Shown here piece by piece: positions 21,287 through 30,269 of a stretch of 64,000 nucleotides of DNA. Every line of letters begins with the position of its first letter. Within the stretch, counting starts at the first letter, position 1. Made by a program: the position numbers and the translations under genes. A model generated the notes under the pieces. It had not been told where the DNA came from and did no database searches. It was given only the letters and a program-made list of their open reading frames with translations. This stretch comes from Spiroplasma apis B31 (GTDB lineage: Bacteria; Bacillota_I; Bacilli_A; Mycoplasmatales; Mycoplasmataceae): assembly GCF_000500935.1 (NCBI RefSeq), contig NC_022998.1:434001-498000 (forward strand). The letters are read 5' to 3'.

Positions 21287-21988
21287 TTATGTTTTAAACT
21301 TTGATACAATGAACTGAATTCTATTAGTTGTGAGTGTGAATAATATAATAGCAAATAAGTCAAAAACCATTAAGCTAATTCATGTATTAACAAAGACGAA
21401 CATTCCATATAATGTGTCTTGTTCAATTGCTGCTCTACCCAAAGAAAGCAAAGCAGAAAAGAATGGTTGAACAAATAAAATTATTGTTCCAGCACAAACT
21501 GAACACATAACTTTATATATTCGACTTTCAACATAATATATTCTAAAAATTTTATCAAATAACAATCAAAACATTAGGACCCAAATCATTAGACCTAATG
21601 ATGATGTAAACCTAAATAAAGGGCTTAATCCCCAAATTAAAAATTGTAATAATCCATCTAACAAACCTGTTATCATACCCCAGTATACGCCAACTACTTG
21701 AAAGCTTATAGCTATCACAAAATATTTTAATACAAATCCCAAATTTATAGTTGTTAATGGGACGGGTATAATTACATTGATTAAGCTAACAGCTGTAGAA
21801 ATACTTAGTAACAAACTGACAAGGGCTATATTAAGTGTTTCACTCTTAACTCTTGCTCGTTTATTTAATTTAGAAAGTTTGCTGATTTCATAATCTAAGT
21901 CGATATTATCTAAATCATAACTTATCTTATCTTGAACCGTTACATTTTGATTATCAACCTCTTGATTAATGTCATCAGTATTTTTCAT
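21287..21988 (-). CDS. ECF-type transporter S component (substrate unknown)
   Basis: 233 residues on the minus strand, read through two TGA Trp codons (21566-21568 and 21380-21382) to TAA at 21287. An acidic cytoplasmic N-terminus of about 50 residues is followed by six hydrophobic segments. The block TINLGFVLKYFVIAISFQVVG then YWGMITGLLDGLLQFLI has the layout of ECF S components (helix, G-x-x-x-G, then D near the start of the next helix). It would bind a vitamin or similar molecule and work with shared EcfAAT. I chose the ATG at 21988 because GGAGATTAAA lies just before it. Substrate cannot be assigned. Confidence 0.65.
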
Positions 21989-22056
21989 TTTAATCTCCAT
22001 TCTAATTAAATTTATTAAATAGAATTCAATTCATTTATTCACCTCGATAATTATTA

Positions 22057-22076
22057 TATAATATTCTAAATAGGAG
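22057..22076 (+). promoter_or_regulatory. Promoter -10 and ribosome binding site of rsmE
   Basis: TATAAT at 22057-22062 and AGGAGATAAC just before the ATG; divergent from the ECF gene. Confidence 0.6.
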
Positions 22077-22084
22077 ATAACAAA

Positions 22085-22798
22085 ATGCATAGTTTTTTTT
22101 TGGAAGAAAAATTTGAGGATAAGTTTGTTATCAAAGGTGACGATCTACATCATCTTAGAAATGTCGTAAAATTAAAGACAGGGGAAGAAATTTATTGTAT
22201 TTTTGAGGAAAAAAAATATTTATGCGAAATATTTAATGTAACTCAAGATGAATGTACAGCAATTATAAAAAAACAACTTTCTGCTCAAAAATCATTAATG
22301 ACCACTAACTTAATTGTTGGAGTAATTAGAGAACAAAAATGAGATTTAATTTTACAAAAAGCAACTGAGTTAGGGATAGATAATATTTATCCTGTTATTT
22401 TTTCAAGAAATGTTGTTAACATAGATCCAAAAAAAGAAGAAGCTAAATTATCTCGCTGACAAAATATATGTGTTGAAGCTGCAAAACAATCTAAAAGATT
22501 AACTATCCCTAAAATACATTCGATAATAAGAGATATCAATAAGATCAATAATATCAACTCTGATCTAAAACTAGTTGCTTGAGAGCAAGAGAATGAAAAG
22601 AGTTTCAAACAATTTCTAAAAACTAATTGAGAAACTATCAACATAATTATTGGACCAGAGGGCGGAATTAGTGAAAATGAAATATCAAAACTACAACAAA
22701 TGAATTATAAGACAGTATCGCTCGGTGATAATATTCTAAGAGCGGAAACTGCGGCTATTTATGCGCTTAGTGCGATTGTTTATGAAAAGAATGATTAA
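22085..22798 (+). CDS. rsmE: 16S rRNA (uracil1498-N3)-methyltransferase
   Basis: 237 residues. N-terminal PUA-like domain (HLRNVVKLKTGEEI), then the SPOUT domain with LQKATELGIDNIYPVIFSRNVV, IIIGPEGGISENEI and the knot LGDNILRAETAAIYALS, all standard RsmE motifs. It methylates U1498 in helix 44 of 16S rRNA using S-adenosylmethionine. The next gene begins 24 bases downstream without a terminator, so the two unknown genes may be cotranscribed with it. Confidence 0.93.
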
Positions 22799-22822
22799 TT
22801 AAGTATTGAGATGAGGTAAACT

Positions 22823-24019
22823 ATGTTTGAGAAAAAACAAAGTCTTTCTGTTACAACGGATATAAAATTGATAAACAAACAGTTAAAGACAGTTTCTTTA
22901 CCTAATGAACTAAAAAGGTTTATCGATAAAAATATTAGGTTCATTCAAAATGAGCTTAAGAAATATGTAAGAATAAAAAAACATGGTAGTTATGCTATCA
23001 AGAATGTTTTTAATTTTGACAATCCTTTCAAAGTCGACTTGTTAGCTATAAAATATGTAAGTAAGAAAAATTATTTTGTCTATGAAAATGAAATAAAAAC
23101 AAAAGATCATTTTTTTGATTGTGAAATTTGTAAAGTGAACGAAATTGTACTTAAGGCACTAAGAGATAAATATCGAATTAATGATAATATAAATGTTGGA
23201 TATTTTATTAAAAAATATCCGGCTAAATACATCAAAAACGAATTTATTTATCATACAGATTCAGTCAAAATTGATTTTATTAAAGAAAATAAAATAGTTT
23301 TTTCGATAATTATACGTGGTGCTCTTACTCACAATGAATATCCTTTAATTATTTGTAGTAGAAATCAGTATTCAAAATCTTTTTCACTAAACTTTGTTAA
23401 AACTTATAAAATACTTAATAAGTTAACCCTAAGAAAACTTGAAATATTATTCTTTTATATAAGGTTAAACTTTCGAGAAAAATATACTGCCAAACAACGT
23501 TGATTTATAAAACTAAAAATAATGGAAGATTTGCAATGAAATCTGATTAATAATAATTATTTTAAAGAATGATTAGCATATGCTTTCTATCAACTTTTTC
23601 CTAAAAATAAAATTTTAGATGAGTTATTTGAGACTAAGAATATATATTATAAGAAAAGTAAACCATTTGATAAGTTATATTCGTTAGTAAAACTCAAAAA
23701 TTTAAAATGAGTATATAATAATAGTTATTCTAGTACAAAAAGTTTTTTGGAAAAATATATGAAAATGGCTGAAACCTTTTTTGAAGATGGTAACGAAAAA
23801 AACGATATTTTATTCTGATATGATACAACACCATATTTAAAAAATACAACCGGAAATTCTAATATAACTATGAAAAAAAGAAAAAAATTATATGATGATT
23901 TAGAGATACGTATAGTTACCAAAAACGTTTATCCATCAGATAATAATATTGGTTTATTTCTTGTTTTTATAAGTTTTTATAAATACGATATAAATTTAGG
24001 AGAGATTTTTAATGTCTAA
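22823..24019 (+). CDS. Unknown protein; possible divergent nucleotidyltransferase fold (A)
   Basis: 398 residues, basic, no signal or membrane helix. I do not recognise it with certainty. RIKKHGSYAIKN followed by PFKVDLLAIKY resembles the pol-beta nucleotidyltransferase start (h-G-S, 10-15 residues, then D-h-D-h-h) with the first Asp replaced by Lys. VKIDFIKEN further on could supply the third acidic strand. If this is right, the active site is incomplete. TGA Trp codons carry the frame past 23504. The stop overlaps the next gene's ATG by 8 bases, and that gene shows complementary motif pieces. AGATGAGGTAAACT precedes the ATG. Confidence 0.5.
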
Positions 24020-25346
24020 ACCAAATCTATGTGCCCAATGAAAGATAGCTATAAATAAAAATTTATCCATAAATAAAGAGTTAATCAATTACATTAAGGA
24101 AAGTTATTTTGAGATTAAAGCTACTACGAATAATTCAGATTATCACTTTGAAAAGTTAGGTGACTTTCGTTATAACTCTTATATTTTAAATGATAATGTA
24201 ATAGATTTAGATCTTGCTTTGATAAAATACATAACTTATAACTCTTTTGATATGAAAAAAGCTCATGATGAAGTATTAGATTTCTTTAAAAAGCTTCCTC
24301 ATAAGTTTTCTATCAAAAGAAACGATAACTATATAGTTATCTCAACTCAGTTTAAAAATATAAAAATATATTTTAGAATAATTCTGATGATTAGAAATCA
24401 CGATTCTAAAAATTATATTGATTACGCAAATCGAAATGGGAACATAGAAAAAGATTATTGTTCAAAATTAACAAATGATTTCATTAAAGCTAATAATATT
24501 AGTAACGGAGTCTTGTTTAAGTTCAAAAAACTATTAAATTTTATTCTTGGTGGACAATTTAAGTACACCTATAATATCGATTATGCGATTATCACTTGAT
24601 TTTATGAATATTTATGTAGAACAATAAATACTTATGTAGAGAGTAAAACTGCAAGGGAAGGGTCTAGTTTTAATATTGATCAATTTATGAATAGAAAGAA
24701 TTTAAAAAAATGATTTGCTAAAGAGATAAAAATCAATAATTTATTCTATTTTATACTTATAAAGTTTCAAGATACCAATACTTATTACTTTAATAGTTTA
24801 GAGTTTGAAGATTACGAAATCTTTCAAGGTGTTTCAAGGTATTCTCTAAATACAAAAACCTCATTTAGACAACCAATCACATATTTTGATGGTTTTAGAA
24901 TTTTTGACTTGGAAAACTATGATGATCTTAATGATATATCATCAAAATACTCTAATAGCGATGGATATTCAAAAGTTTCTTGGGACAAGGCTAAAAGTGA
25001 TGGTAAAAGATACTTTGTAAGCCCAAAAATTATTACAGGATTTTCTAATTATGCAATGTTTAAAAAATGATTCACAAAATTAGGAGCTTCTTTATATACT
25101 AAATTATCAGATGATTTAAAAAAAGACATCAGAACTAAATATCAAAGAGAGGCTATGGAAGATCTTAATATAATCGCTCATAATTGATTAACAAGTTATC
25201 AAAACAAAATCAGTTATTTAATACCTTATTTTGATAAAAAGTATCCATTCAACTCGCAAGCTAACTTTGACATAACTATAAAGGCAATTCTTACAATACT
25301 AGAAAAAATCAACCCAGAAGATTGGATTATTGAAAATGATAATTAA
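24012..25346 (+). CDS. Unknown protein; possible divergent nucleotidyltransferase fold (B)
   Basis: 444 residues, basic; the ATG lies inside the end of the previous gene. FEKLGDFRYN then NVIDLDLALIKYI looks like the G-[GS]...D-h-D-h nucleotidyltransferase motif with Gly-Asp in place of Gly-Ser but both Asp residues kept. The later strand IKIYFRIILMI lacks the third acidic residue. Thus A keeps Gly-Ser and a possible third Asp, while B keeps the Asp-x-Asp. The rest, including GFRIFDLENYDD and a helical C-terminal region, matched nothing I know. Likely made together with A; function unknown. Confidence 0.5.
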
Positions 25347-25349
25347 GAA

Positions 25350-25378
25350 AAAACAACCTAATCTAAGGTTGTTTTTAC
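25350..25378. terminator. Bidirectional terminator
   Basis: AAACAACCT-AATCT-AAGGTTGTTT with A and T runs on the two sides, between convergent genes. Confidence 0.8.
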
Positions 25379-25893
25379 TTATCTTTTTGCTTCATAAGGT
25401 CATTTCTTCGCTTGATATGAACATTTTCAGCTGTTTTTCCGATATGTCTATAAAGATCTCTACTAGCTTTTATTCTCAATTTTTTCAATTCTTCGTCACA
25501 AAACACTCATGTTAATCAAATGATATGAAAATGTCTTAAATACTTTAATTCTCTTTCATCATACATTTCATAACTAAGTTTATATGCTTCACTTTGAGCA
25601 TAATCCACTCATTTTTGTGGGTCAATGTTTTGATTATAGGTTTCTTTAGCCAATTGTTGGTAAGATAAAGCCTTTTTAACAATTATGTCTTCAAGTGATT
25701 GAATTGTATTTGCTACTTCACTAACAACTGCTTGATCAAAATCATCGAAAGAGTTGAACTGATGTTTGGACAAGTAAAACATTTGAGTGCTCAAGTTACT
25801 TACAGGATTTGCTCCTCCACCCAAGTTTTCTTTTTCGGCAATAGTTTTAAATTCTGCTTCGATTTCACGATAAAAATCTGATTTTATACGCAC
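25375..25893 (-). CDS. Hypothetical protein, 172 aa
   Basis: Minus strand, GTG start at 25893 chosen because GGCGGGGTGAT lies just before it and a TATAAT lies just above that; TGA Trp codons at 25609-25611 and further on extend the frame to TAA at 25375. The protein is soluble and mostly alpha-helical by composition (QALSYQQLAKET, DYAQSEAYKLSYEMYDEREL), with a basic C-terminus. No family recognised. It is transcribed away from truB. Confidence 0.65.
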
Positions 25894-25975
25894 AATATCA
25901 CCCCGCCGCTTATCAATTGTAAATATTATAACATAAATATGACCATTTTTCCTTTTCAAACAGGACAGTAGAGGG

Positions 25976-25981
25976 TATAAT
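25976..25981 (+). promoter_or_regulatory. Promoter -10 of truB
   Basis: TATAAT 35 bases before the truB ATG; TTGGAGG gives the ribosome binding site. Confidence 0.55.
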
Positions 25982-26016
25982 TAAGTTAAATGTGATTAGA
26001 CAACTTGGAGGTATTT

Positions 26017-26943
26017 ATGTCTCAAAAATCAGGTATTTATTTAATAAATAAACCAAGCGGTATAACTTCAAATGATCTAATACAAAAACTAAAAAGAAAA
26101 TTCCAAATAAAGAAAATTGGTCATGCAGGTACATTAGATCCATTGGCGACAGGGATAATGGTAATACTTGTTAACCAAGCTACTAAAATTTCAAATTACT
26201 TATTGAGTAAAGATAAGATTTACAATGTTACAATGAAATTATTTATTCAAACAGATTCTGATGACATCACTGGAGCAGTATTGAAAGAAGAAACACCAAG
26301 AAAGTTTAGTAAAAAAGAAATTACTGATGTTGTCAATAAATACGATGGATATATGTATGAACAATATCCACCAATCTATTCTGCTGTTAAAGTAGAGGGT
26401 AAGAAGTTATACGAATATGCAAGAAATAATCAATCTGTTGAAATAAAACCTAGAACTGTGACGATAAATAGTTGTAAGCTTTTAGATTATAATTCAAAAC
26501 TAGGAACAATTAAGCTTAGTGTTAGTTGTAGTAAGGGAACTTACATAAGAAGTTTAGTAAAAGATATTGCAAAAGACTTATCAACGATTAGTACAGTCAA
26601 GGAGTTAGAAAGAGTGGCTTCTGGTGAGTTCTTCTTAACTGAAGCAAAAACTATTGAGGAAGTGACTGAGAACGATATCATCTCTATCTATGATGGATTA
26701 ATTCAAAATAAACAAGCTCTGATAGAATACCATAAAATTGAAGATATAAAACAAGGTAAAGCTATTACATTAGTTAATATAAACCTTCCAATTGTTTTTA
26801 TAATTGATGACAAAAAAAATGTCATAGCAATATATCGATGAGTGGCACACGAACTTTATGCATGTCAAAGAGGATTATGAGAAGTTGATGATAAGGCAAT
26901 TTTAACAGACGCTGAAAGGTCAAATTTTAATGGTATTAATTAA
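26017..26943 (+). CDS. truB: tRNA pseudouridine55 synthase
   Basis: 308 residues. KPSGITSNDLI and KIGHAGTLDPLATG hold the catalytic Asp41; YPPIYSAVKVEGKKLYEYAR and SKGTYIRSLVKDI are further TruB blocks. The enzyme makes pseudouridine 55 in the T-loop of tRNAs. A TGA Trp (26839-26841) and a second one continue the frame to TAA 26941, and the C-terminal piece may be a reduced PUA domain. I chose ATG 26017 over the TTG at 26005, which is part of the ribosome binding site TTGGAGG. Its end overlaps the next gene. Confidence 0.93.
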
Positions 26944-27682
26944 CTCCAACCTTGAAGAAAACGAGAATTTTAGTTTTCAAAAGGGGACAGTAGTTTGTAT
27001 TGGTTTTTTCGATGGATTACATAAATACCATCAAAAAATATTAAGGAGAGCTCAAAAAATAGCCCAAAAATATGATCTTGATTGAGGTGTAATTACATTT
27101 TCAAAAAAAATAAGAGATTATTTAAGGAATAAAAATATTATCATTCAATCAAATCACATAAAATATGATTTAATTTCATCTTCCTACAAACCAAATTTTA
27201 TTCTTGAGATTCAAGTAAACGATAAAACAATCGCCACCTCAAAACAAGAATTTATTAATTTTTTAAAAGATAAGGTTCTTGTAGAAAAGATAATTGTAGG
27301 AAGTGATTTTACTTTTGGACACAAGAGTTCAGGAAATGTTTCAGATTTAATAAATGTTTTTAAATCTGAAAATGTAATTATATACAGACGATGTGAAAAG
27401 TACTCAACATCGAACATCAAATATTATTTAAAAAATGGTTTGATAAGGAAAGTTCGGAGACAAATCAAACGGGATTTAGAAATTGAAATTATTAATAATT
27501 CGAACAAAAAAAATATGTTTTCAATAGTTGATAGTAATTTAGAATTGAGAGAAGGAACTTATAAAATTGAAATTGATAACAAAAAGTTAAAAGTTCAATA
27601 TATAAATAATTTTTTTAAAATCGATAATCTAATGCACTCTAAAAAATATTGCATAAAAATATTAAAATTTTATAAAAAATAA
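26930..27682 (+). CDS. RibF-like FAD synthetase, kinase domain missing or highly degenerate
   Basis: 250 residues; the ATG overlaps truB by 14 bases, the usual mollicute arrangement. TVVCIGFFDGLHKYHQKIL matches the FMN adenylyltransferase P-loop region (G-x-F-D-G-x-H-x-x-H), and VGSDFTFGHKSSGN matches its second motif. The later S-S/T-x-I-R motif is only STSNIK. The last 75 residues lack the flavokinase motif G-x-G-x-G-R-T-x-G-x-P-T and are short for the roughly 110-residue kinase domain. It may make FAD only, or be a repurposed homologue. Confidence 0.7.
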
Positions 27683-27692
27683 AAAAATTTGC

Positions 27693-27698
27693 TATAAT
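27693..27698 (+). promoter_or_regulatory. Promoter -10 of rpsO
   Basis: TATAAT at 27693-27698, giving a leader of about 85 bases. Confidence 0.6.
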
Positions 27699-27752
27699 TA
27701 TTCGGTATTGATGTTTTTACATTGCTATGATTTTCCCTAAATTTTAGCTTTG

Positions 27753-27788
27753 TTTAAACTTTTTCAATCAAGTTTAAAAGGGGAAAGA
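27753..27788 (+). promoter_or_regulatory. Hairpin abutting the rpsO ribosome binding site
   Basis: TTTAAACTT (27753-27761) pairs perfectly with AAGTTTAAA (27770-27778). The AAAAGGGGAAAG ribosome binding site begins at the foot of this stem. Placement fits translational feedback by S15, but the sequence does not match a named S15 leader class I can recall. Confidence 0.45.
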
Positions 27789-27791
27789 AAT

Positions 27792-28058
27792 ATGGTTTCA
27801 AAAAAACAAAAAGAAGATATTCTAAACGAATTTGGTAGCAATCCAAAAGATACTGGAAAAGCAGAAGTTCAAATTGCTTTGCTTACAACAGATATATCAA
27901 ACCTTACTGAACATTTGTCTGTTCATAAAAAAGATATAACTTCAAGAAGAAGTTTATTAAAAAAAGTGGCTAAAAGAAGACACTTACTAAACTTCTTATT
28001 AAAAAAAGATGTTGAAAGATACAAATCAATAATCGAAAGATTAAAAATAAGAAAATAA
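27792..28058 (+). CDS. rpsO: 30S ribosomal protein S15
   Basis: 88 residues, exactly family length. [34 protein letters not shown] and the C-terminal [13 protein letters not shown] are S15 signatures. It binds the 16S rRNA central-domain three-way junction and bridges the subunits. ATG 27792 follows AAAAGGGGAAAG; the in-frame ATG-like start upstream lies in the leader hairpin and would add 14 unrelated residues. Confidence 0.97.
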   Translation: MVSKKQKEDILNEFGSNPKDTGKAEVQIALLTTDISNLTEHLSVHKKDITSRRSLLKKVAKRRHLLNFLLKKDVERYKSIIERLKIRK

Positions 28059-28080
28059 CCTTTAAAAAAGGTTTTTTTTA
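28057..28080 (+). terminator. Terminator after rpsO
   Basis: AACCTTT-AAA-AAAGGTT followed by a T run; the stem overlaps the stop codon. Confidence 0.8.
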
Positions 28081-28120
28081 TCTTTTATTATTATAAAATA
28101 TTTAAAATCGAGGTAAAAAA

Positions 28121-29338
28121 ATGAACGAAGTTTATGTTAATTTCAGTGCTCTTGCATTAAATGTTGAAGTTTATAACGAAAAACGCAAGTTGATTTTCAA
28201 AAAAAGGAGACCTAACTATGAGTTTTTATACGATTATAACAATCGTATAATCGTAGAGAATATTATGCCTGAAATCTATGATATATTTGACGAAGTGTTG
28301 AAAAACAATCCAAGAGATACGAAAGTCTTTTTATCATCATTTGGTCACAGTTTGATCCTTTTGGACCAAGATAAGAGACCAATTGATAAAGGATATTGTC
28401 CAATTGATAATGTTTCATCCAATGTCGAACAAAATCTAAAGAAAAAACTTAAAAAAATAAATGGATTGATAAACGGTGGATATTTACCTATATTTAAAAT
28501 TAAAAATGCAAATTATGAGAACCTTAGCGAATGAACAACGCTGAAGGGATGAATTTTAATCAATTTAATTCAAGAAAATATTATAGAAATAACAGATGCT
28601 TCCTCAAGTGGATTCTTAGATTACAAACAAAGGTGTTTCTCAGAAACAATTATGAAATTGGTTGATAAGAAAAATCTGATTTACCCAAGTATTTCCAAAA
28701 AGGATATAAATTACAAATTTGAATATAAGGGTTATAACTTTTTAATAGGCACTGGAATTTCTGAAGTATATGCTAAACATCTTGCAATTACCAAAAAACA
28801 AAATAATATATCCTCGGCTATTGATGACTTTATTTGTTCGAAAGTAATCGTGAATAAAGCTATTCAAGTAGATGACAAATTAGATTTCTGTTATCCAATT
28901 ACAAATGGTAAATATATTTACGGGTATTTTTCAAAAAACGGAATCAATAACATAAAATTTGTTCTTTCTCAATTGGATATAGATTATGAGAACTTAAATG
29001 AATTAGATTTCTCAGACTCAACAATAGAAGATGGACAAGTATCATTTTTTAAAGAAGATGATTACTTGTTGTATCAACAAAAAGTTTTAACTTACAATTT
29101 TACAAAAAATACAATCTTCACAATAATCTCTCAAATTGTAGACAAAGTTAATGACTTTCGAACAAATATTGAACTGAAACTTAACAAAAAATGCCAATTA
29201 TTTATAAGTGGTAAAGGGTTGAAAATCAAAGATATCAACAATCAATTAAAGAACTTATCAAACAATAATTTCACTTTTAAAGAAGTGGAAGAAGCAAACC
29301 CAATTAATGGTATGAAAGAGTACTTTAAGAAAAACTAA
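28121..29338 (+). CDS. Degenerate FGGY-like (actin/hexokinase fold) protein
   Basis: 405 residues, soluble. Pieces recall FGGY sugar kinases: VFLSSFGHSLILLDQDKRPIDKGYCPID (family: h-S-h-x-x-x-h-x-x-h-D-x-x-G-x-P-h, then W-x-D-x-R), ITDASSSGFLDYKQRCFSE (family: T-D-x-S-x-A-S-x-T-x-h-h-D) and FLIGTGISEVYAKHLA (the Gly-rich turn). The W-x-D-x-R substrate motif and the strong ATP-binding glycines are not clear, and the length is about 100 residues short. It may be a non-catalytic relative. A TGA Trp codon at 28532 splits the frame under the standard code. Confidence 0.4.
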
Positions 29339-29402
29339 GAATTTCCTTAAAAAATTCTGAAAACAATTAGAGTGCTAAATAGAAAAAAACTATTTTTTGG
29401 TG

Positions 29403-29408
29403 TATAAT
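29403..29408 (+). promoter_or_regulatory. Promoter -10 before the HNH-like gene
   Basis: TATAAT at 29403-29408, about 78 bases before the proposed ATG. Confidence 0.5.
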
Positions 29409-29485
29409 AGTAATATGTTTTGGTGTTCCAAAAAAGAATATTAAAATGATTATGTTTTAAGACTAGAAAGATGGTGCTAAAAATT

Positions 29486-30046
29486 ATGGCAAATACAACA
29501 AATAAAGGACCAGAAATAAAAGCAGTTAAAAGAGCTGCCTCTAATGCAAAAAGATCACAACATATCCAAACAAGAAAAAAAGTTACTGATCCAAAACCAA
29601 ACAAAATTGTTAATAAATTAATTAAGTTAACAGAAGGTCAAGAAAAATTCATATGAGAAAAAGCAGACCCAGTATCAGCAACAAACTCAGCTATATATAG
29701 AAAAGATGTAGCGGGAGCAATTATTAAACACAATGAATACGGTTTAGAATCTGAATTCGGTTGAGTTCATGCACTAGTTGATCCAGAAGGTGAATACGAT
29801 GATGTAAACAACATTGTGGCATTGCACTGAATGAATGCTAAAATTAAGCGTAAAGCTGGTGAACCTTGAGTTGCTGCAGTTACTGGCGCTAGAGAAATGC
29901 AACAAATTTACAACTACATGAAGGAAGTAAAAGTTCCTGGTGATGCATTGGATAAAGCAAGAAAAACTGTTTTGTTCCAACCATCAATTGTTGAACCAAA
30001 AAAAATCAATATTGAAATTAGAAAAGCTCCTTTATCTAAGAAATAA
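29486..30046 (+). CDS. HNH-fold-like protein lacking the catalytic histidine
   Basis: 186 residues. The first 45 are Lys/Asn-rich and probably bind nucleic acid. Residues 69-122 (AIYRKDVAGAIIKHNEYGLE, FGWVHALVDPEGEYDDVNNI, VALHWMNAKIKRKAGE) follow a known HNH layout: R-x-D-x-x-G...Y-G...G-W-E-x-D-H-I...G-G-x-D-D-h-x-N-h-x-x-L-H-x-x-N-x-x-K. The expected D-H after the Trp is H-A-L, so the catalytic pair is lost while the N and K positions remain. A structural or binding role is more likely than nuclease activity. The ATG at 29471 is an alternative start. Confidence 0.5.
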
Positions 30047-30050
30047 TAAA

Positions 30051-30077
30051 AGATATCCCCGAGAGGGATATTTTTTA
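30051..30077 (+). terminator. Terminator after the HNH-like gene
   Basis: ATATCCC (30053-30059)-CGAGA-GGGATAT (30065-30071) and a T run; a new TATAAT begins 10 bases later. Confidence 0.85.
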
Positions 30078-30080
30078 TAT

Positions 30081-30086
30081 TATAAT
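30081..30086 (+). promoter_or_regulatory. Promoter -10 of the structured leader before miaA
   Basis: TATAAT at 30081-30086, predicting transcript start near 30092. Confidence 0.55.
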
Positions 30087-30091
30087 AATTA

Positions 30092-30210
30092 TGTCCTTTG
30101 GGACACCAAGAATATTTGTTATTCTTACGTTTGCGTGAGTGTCCAAAACCGCTCTATAAATTAGTATTTCCTATCTCATGCATTTCATAGCGGGTGGAAA
30201 TATTTTTTTT
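30092..30210 (+). ncRNA. Structured leader or small RNA with competing helices and terminator
   Basis: No coding frame. GGACAC (30101-30106) can pair either with TGTCC upstream (30092-30096, loop TTTG) or with GTGTCC downstream (30139-30144). In the second form it encloses two hairpins, AAGAAT/ATTCTT (30108-30126) and ACG/CGT (30127-30136). Further on, ACCGCT (30148-30153) pairs with AGCGGGT (30189-30195, one bulge), while TATTTCC (30165-30171) pairs with GGAAATA (30196-30202), followed by T8. The last two helices interleave, so they form a pseudoknot or exclude each other. It ends 60 bases before miaA. Confidence 0.5.
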
Positions 30211-30269
30211 GTTTTTTTAATGAGAATTAAAAATTAATAGTTGTTAAAAAAACAAAAAAGGAGGTTAAC

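Noticed and set aside
29486-30046. Active HNH restriction or homing endonuclease
   Set aside because: The Asp-His pair expected after Gly-Trp is missing, and no methyltransferase or intron context is present.
30189-30202. GCGGGTGG before a T-run resembled a T-box antiterminator (GGGTGG...ACCGCG)
   Set aside because: There is no downstream ACCGC partner, no Stem I or specifier loop, and the element is too short for a T-box leader.
30092-30210. Signal recognition particle RNA candidate
   Set aside because: The conserved helix 8 motif (GGUCAGG...GGAA...AGCAGC) is absent.
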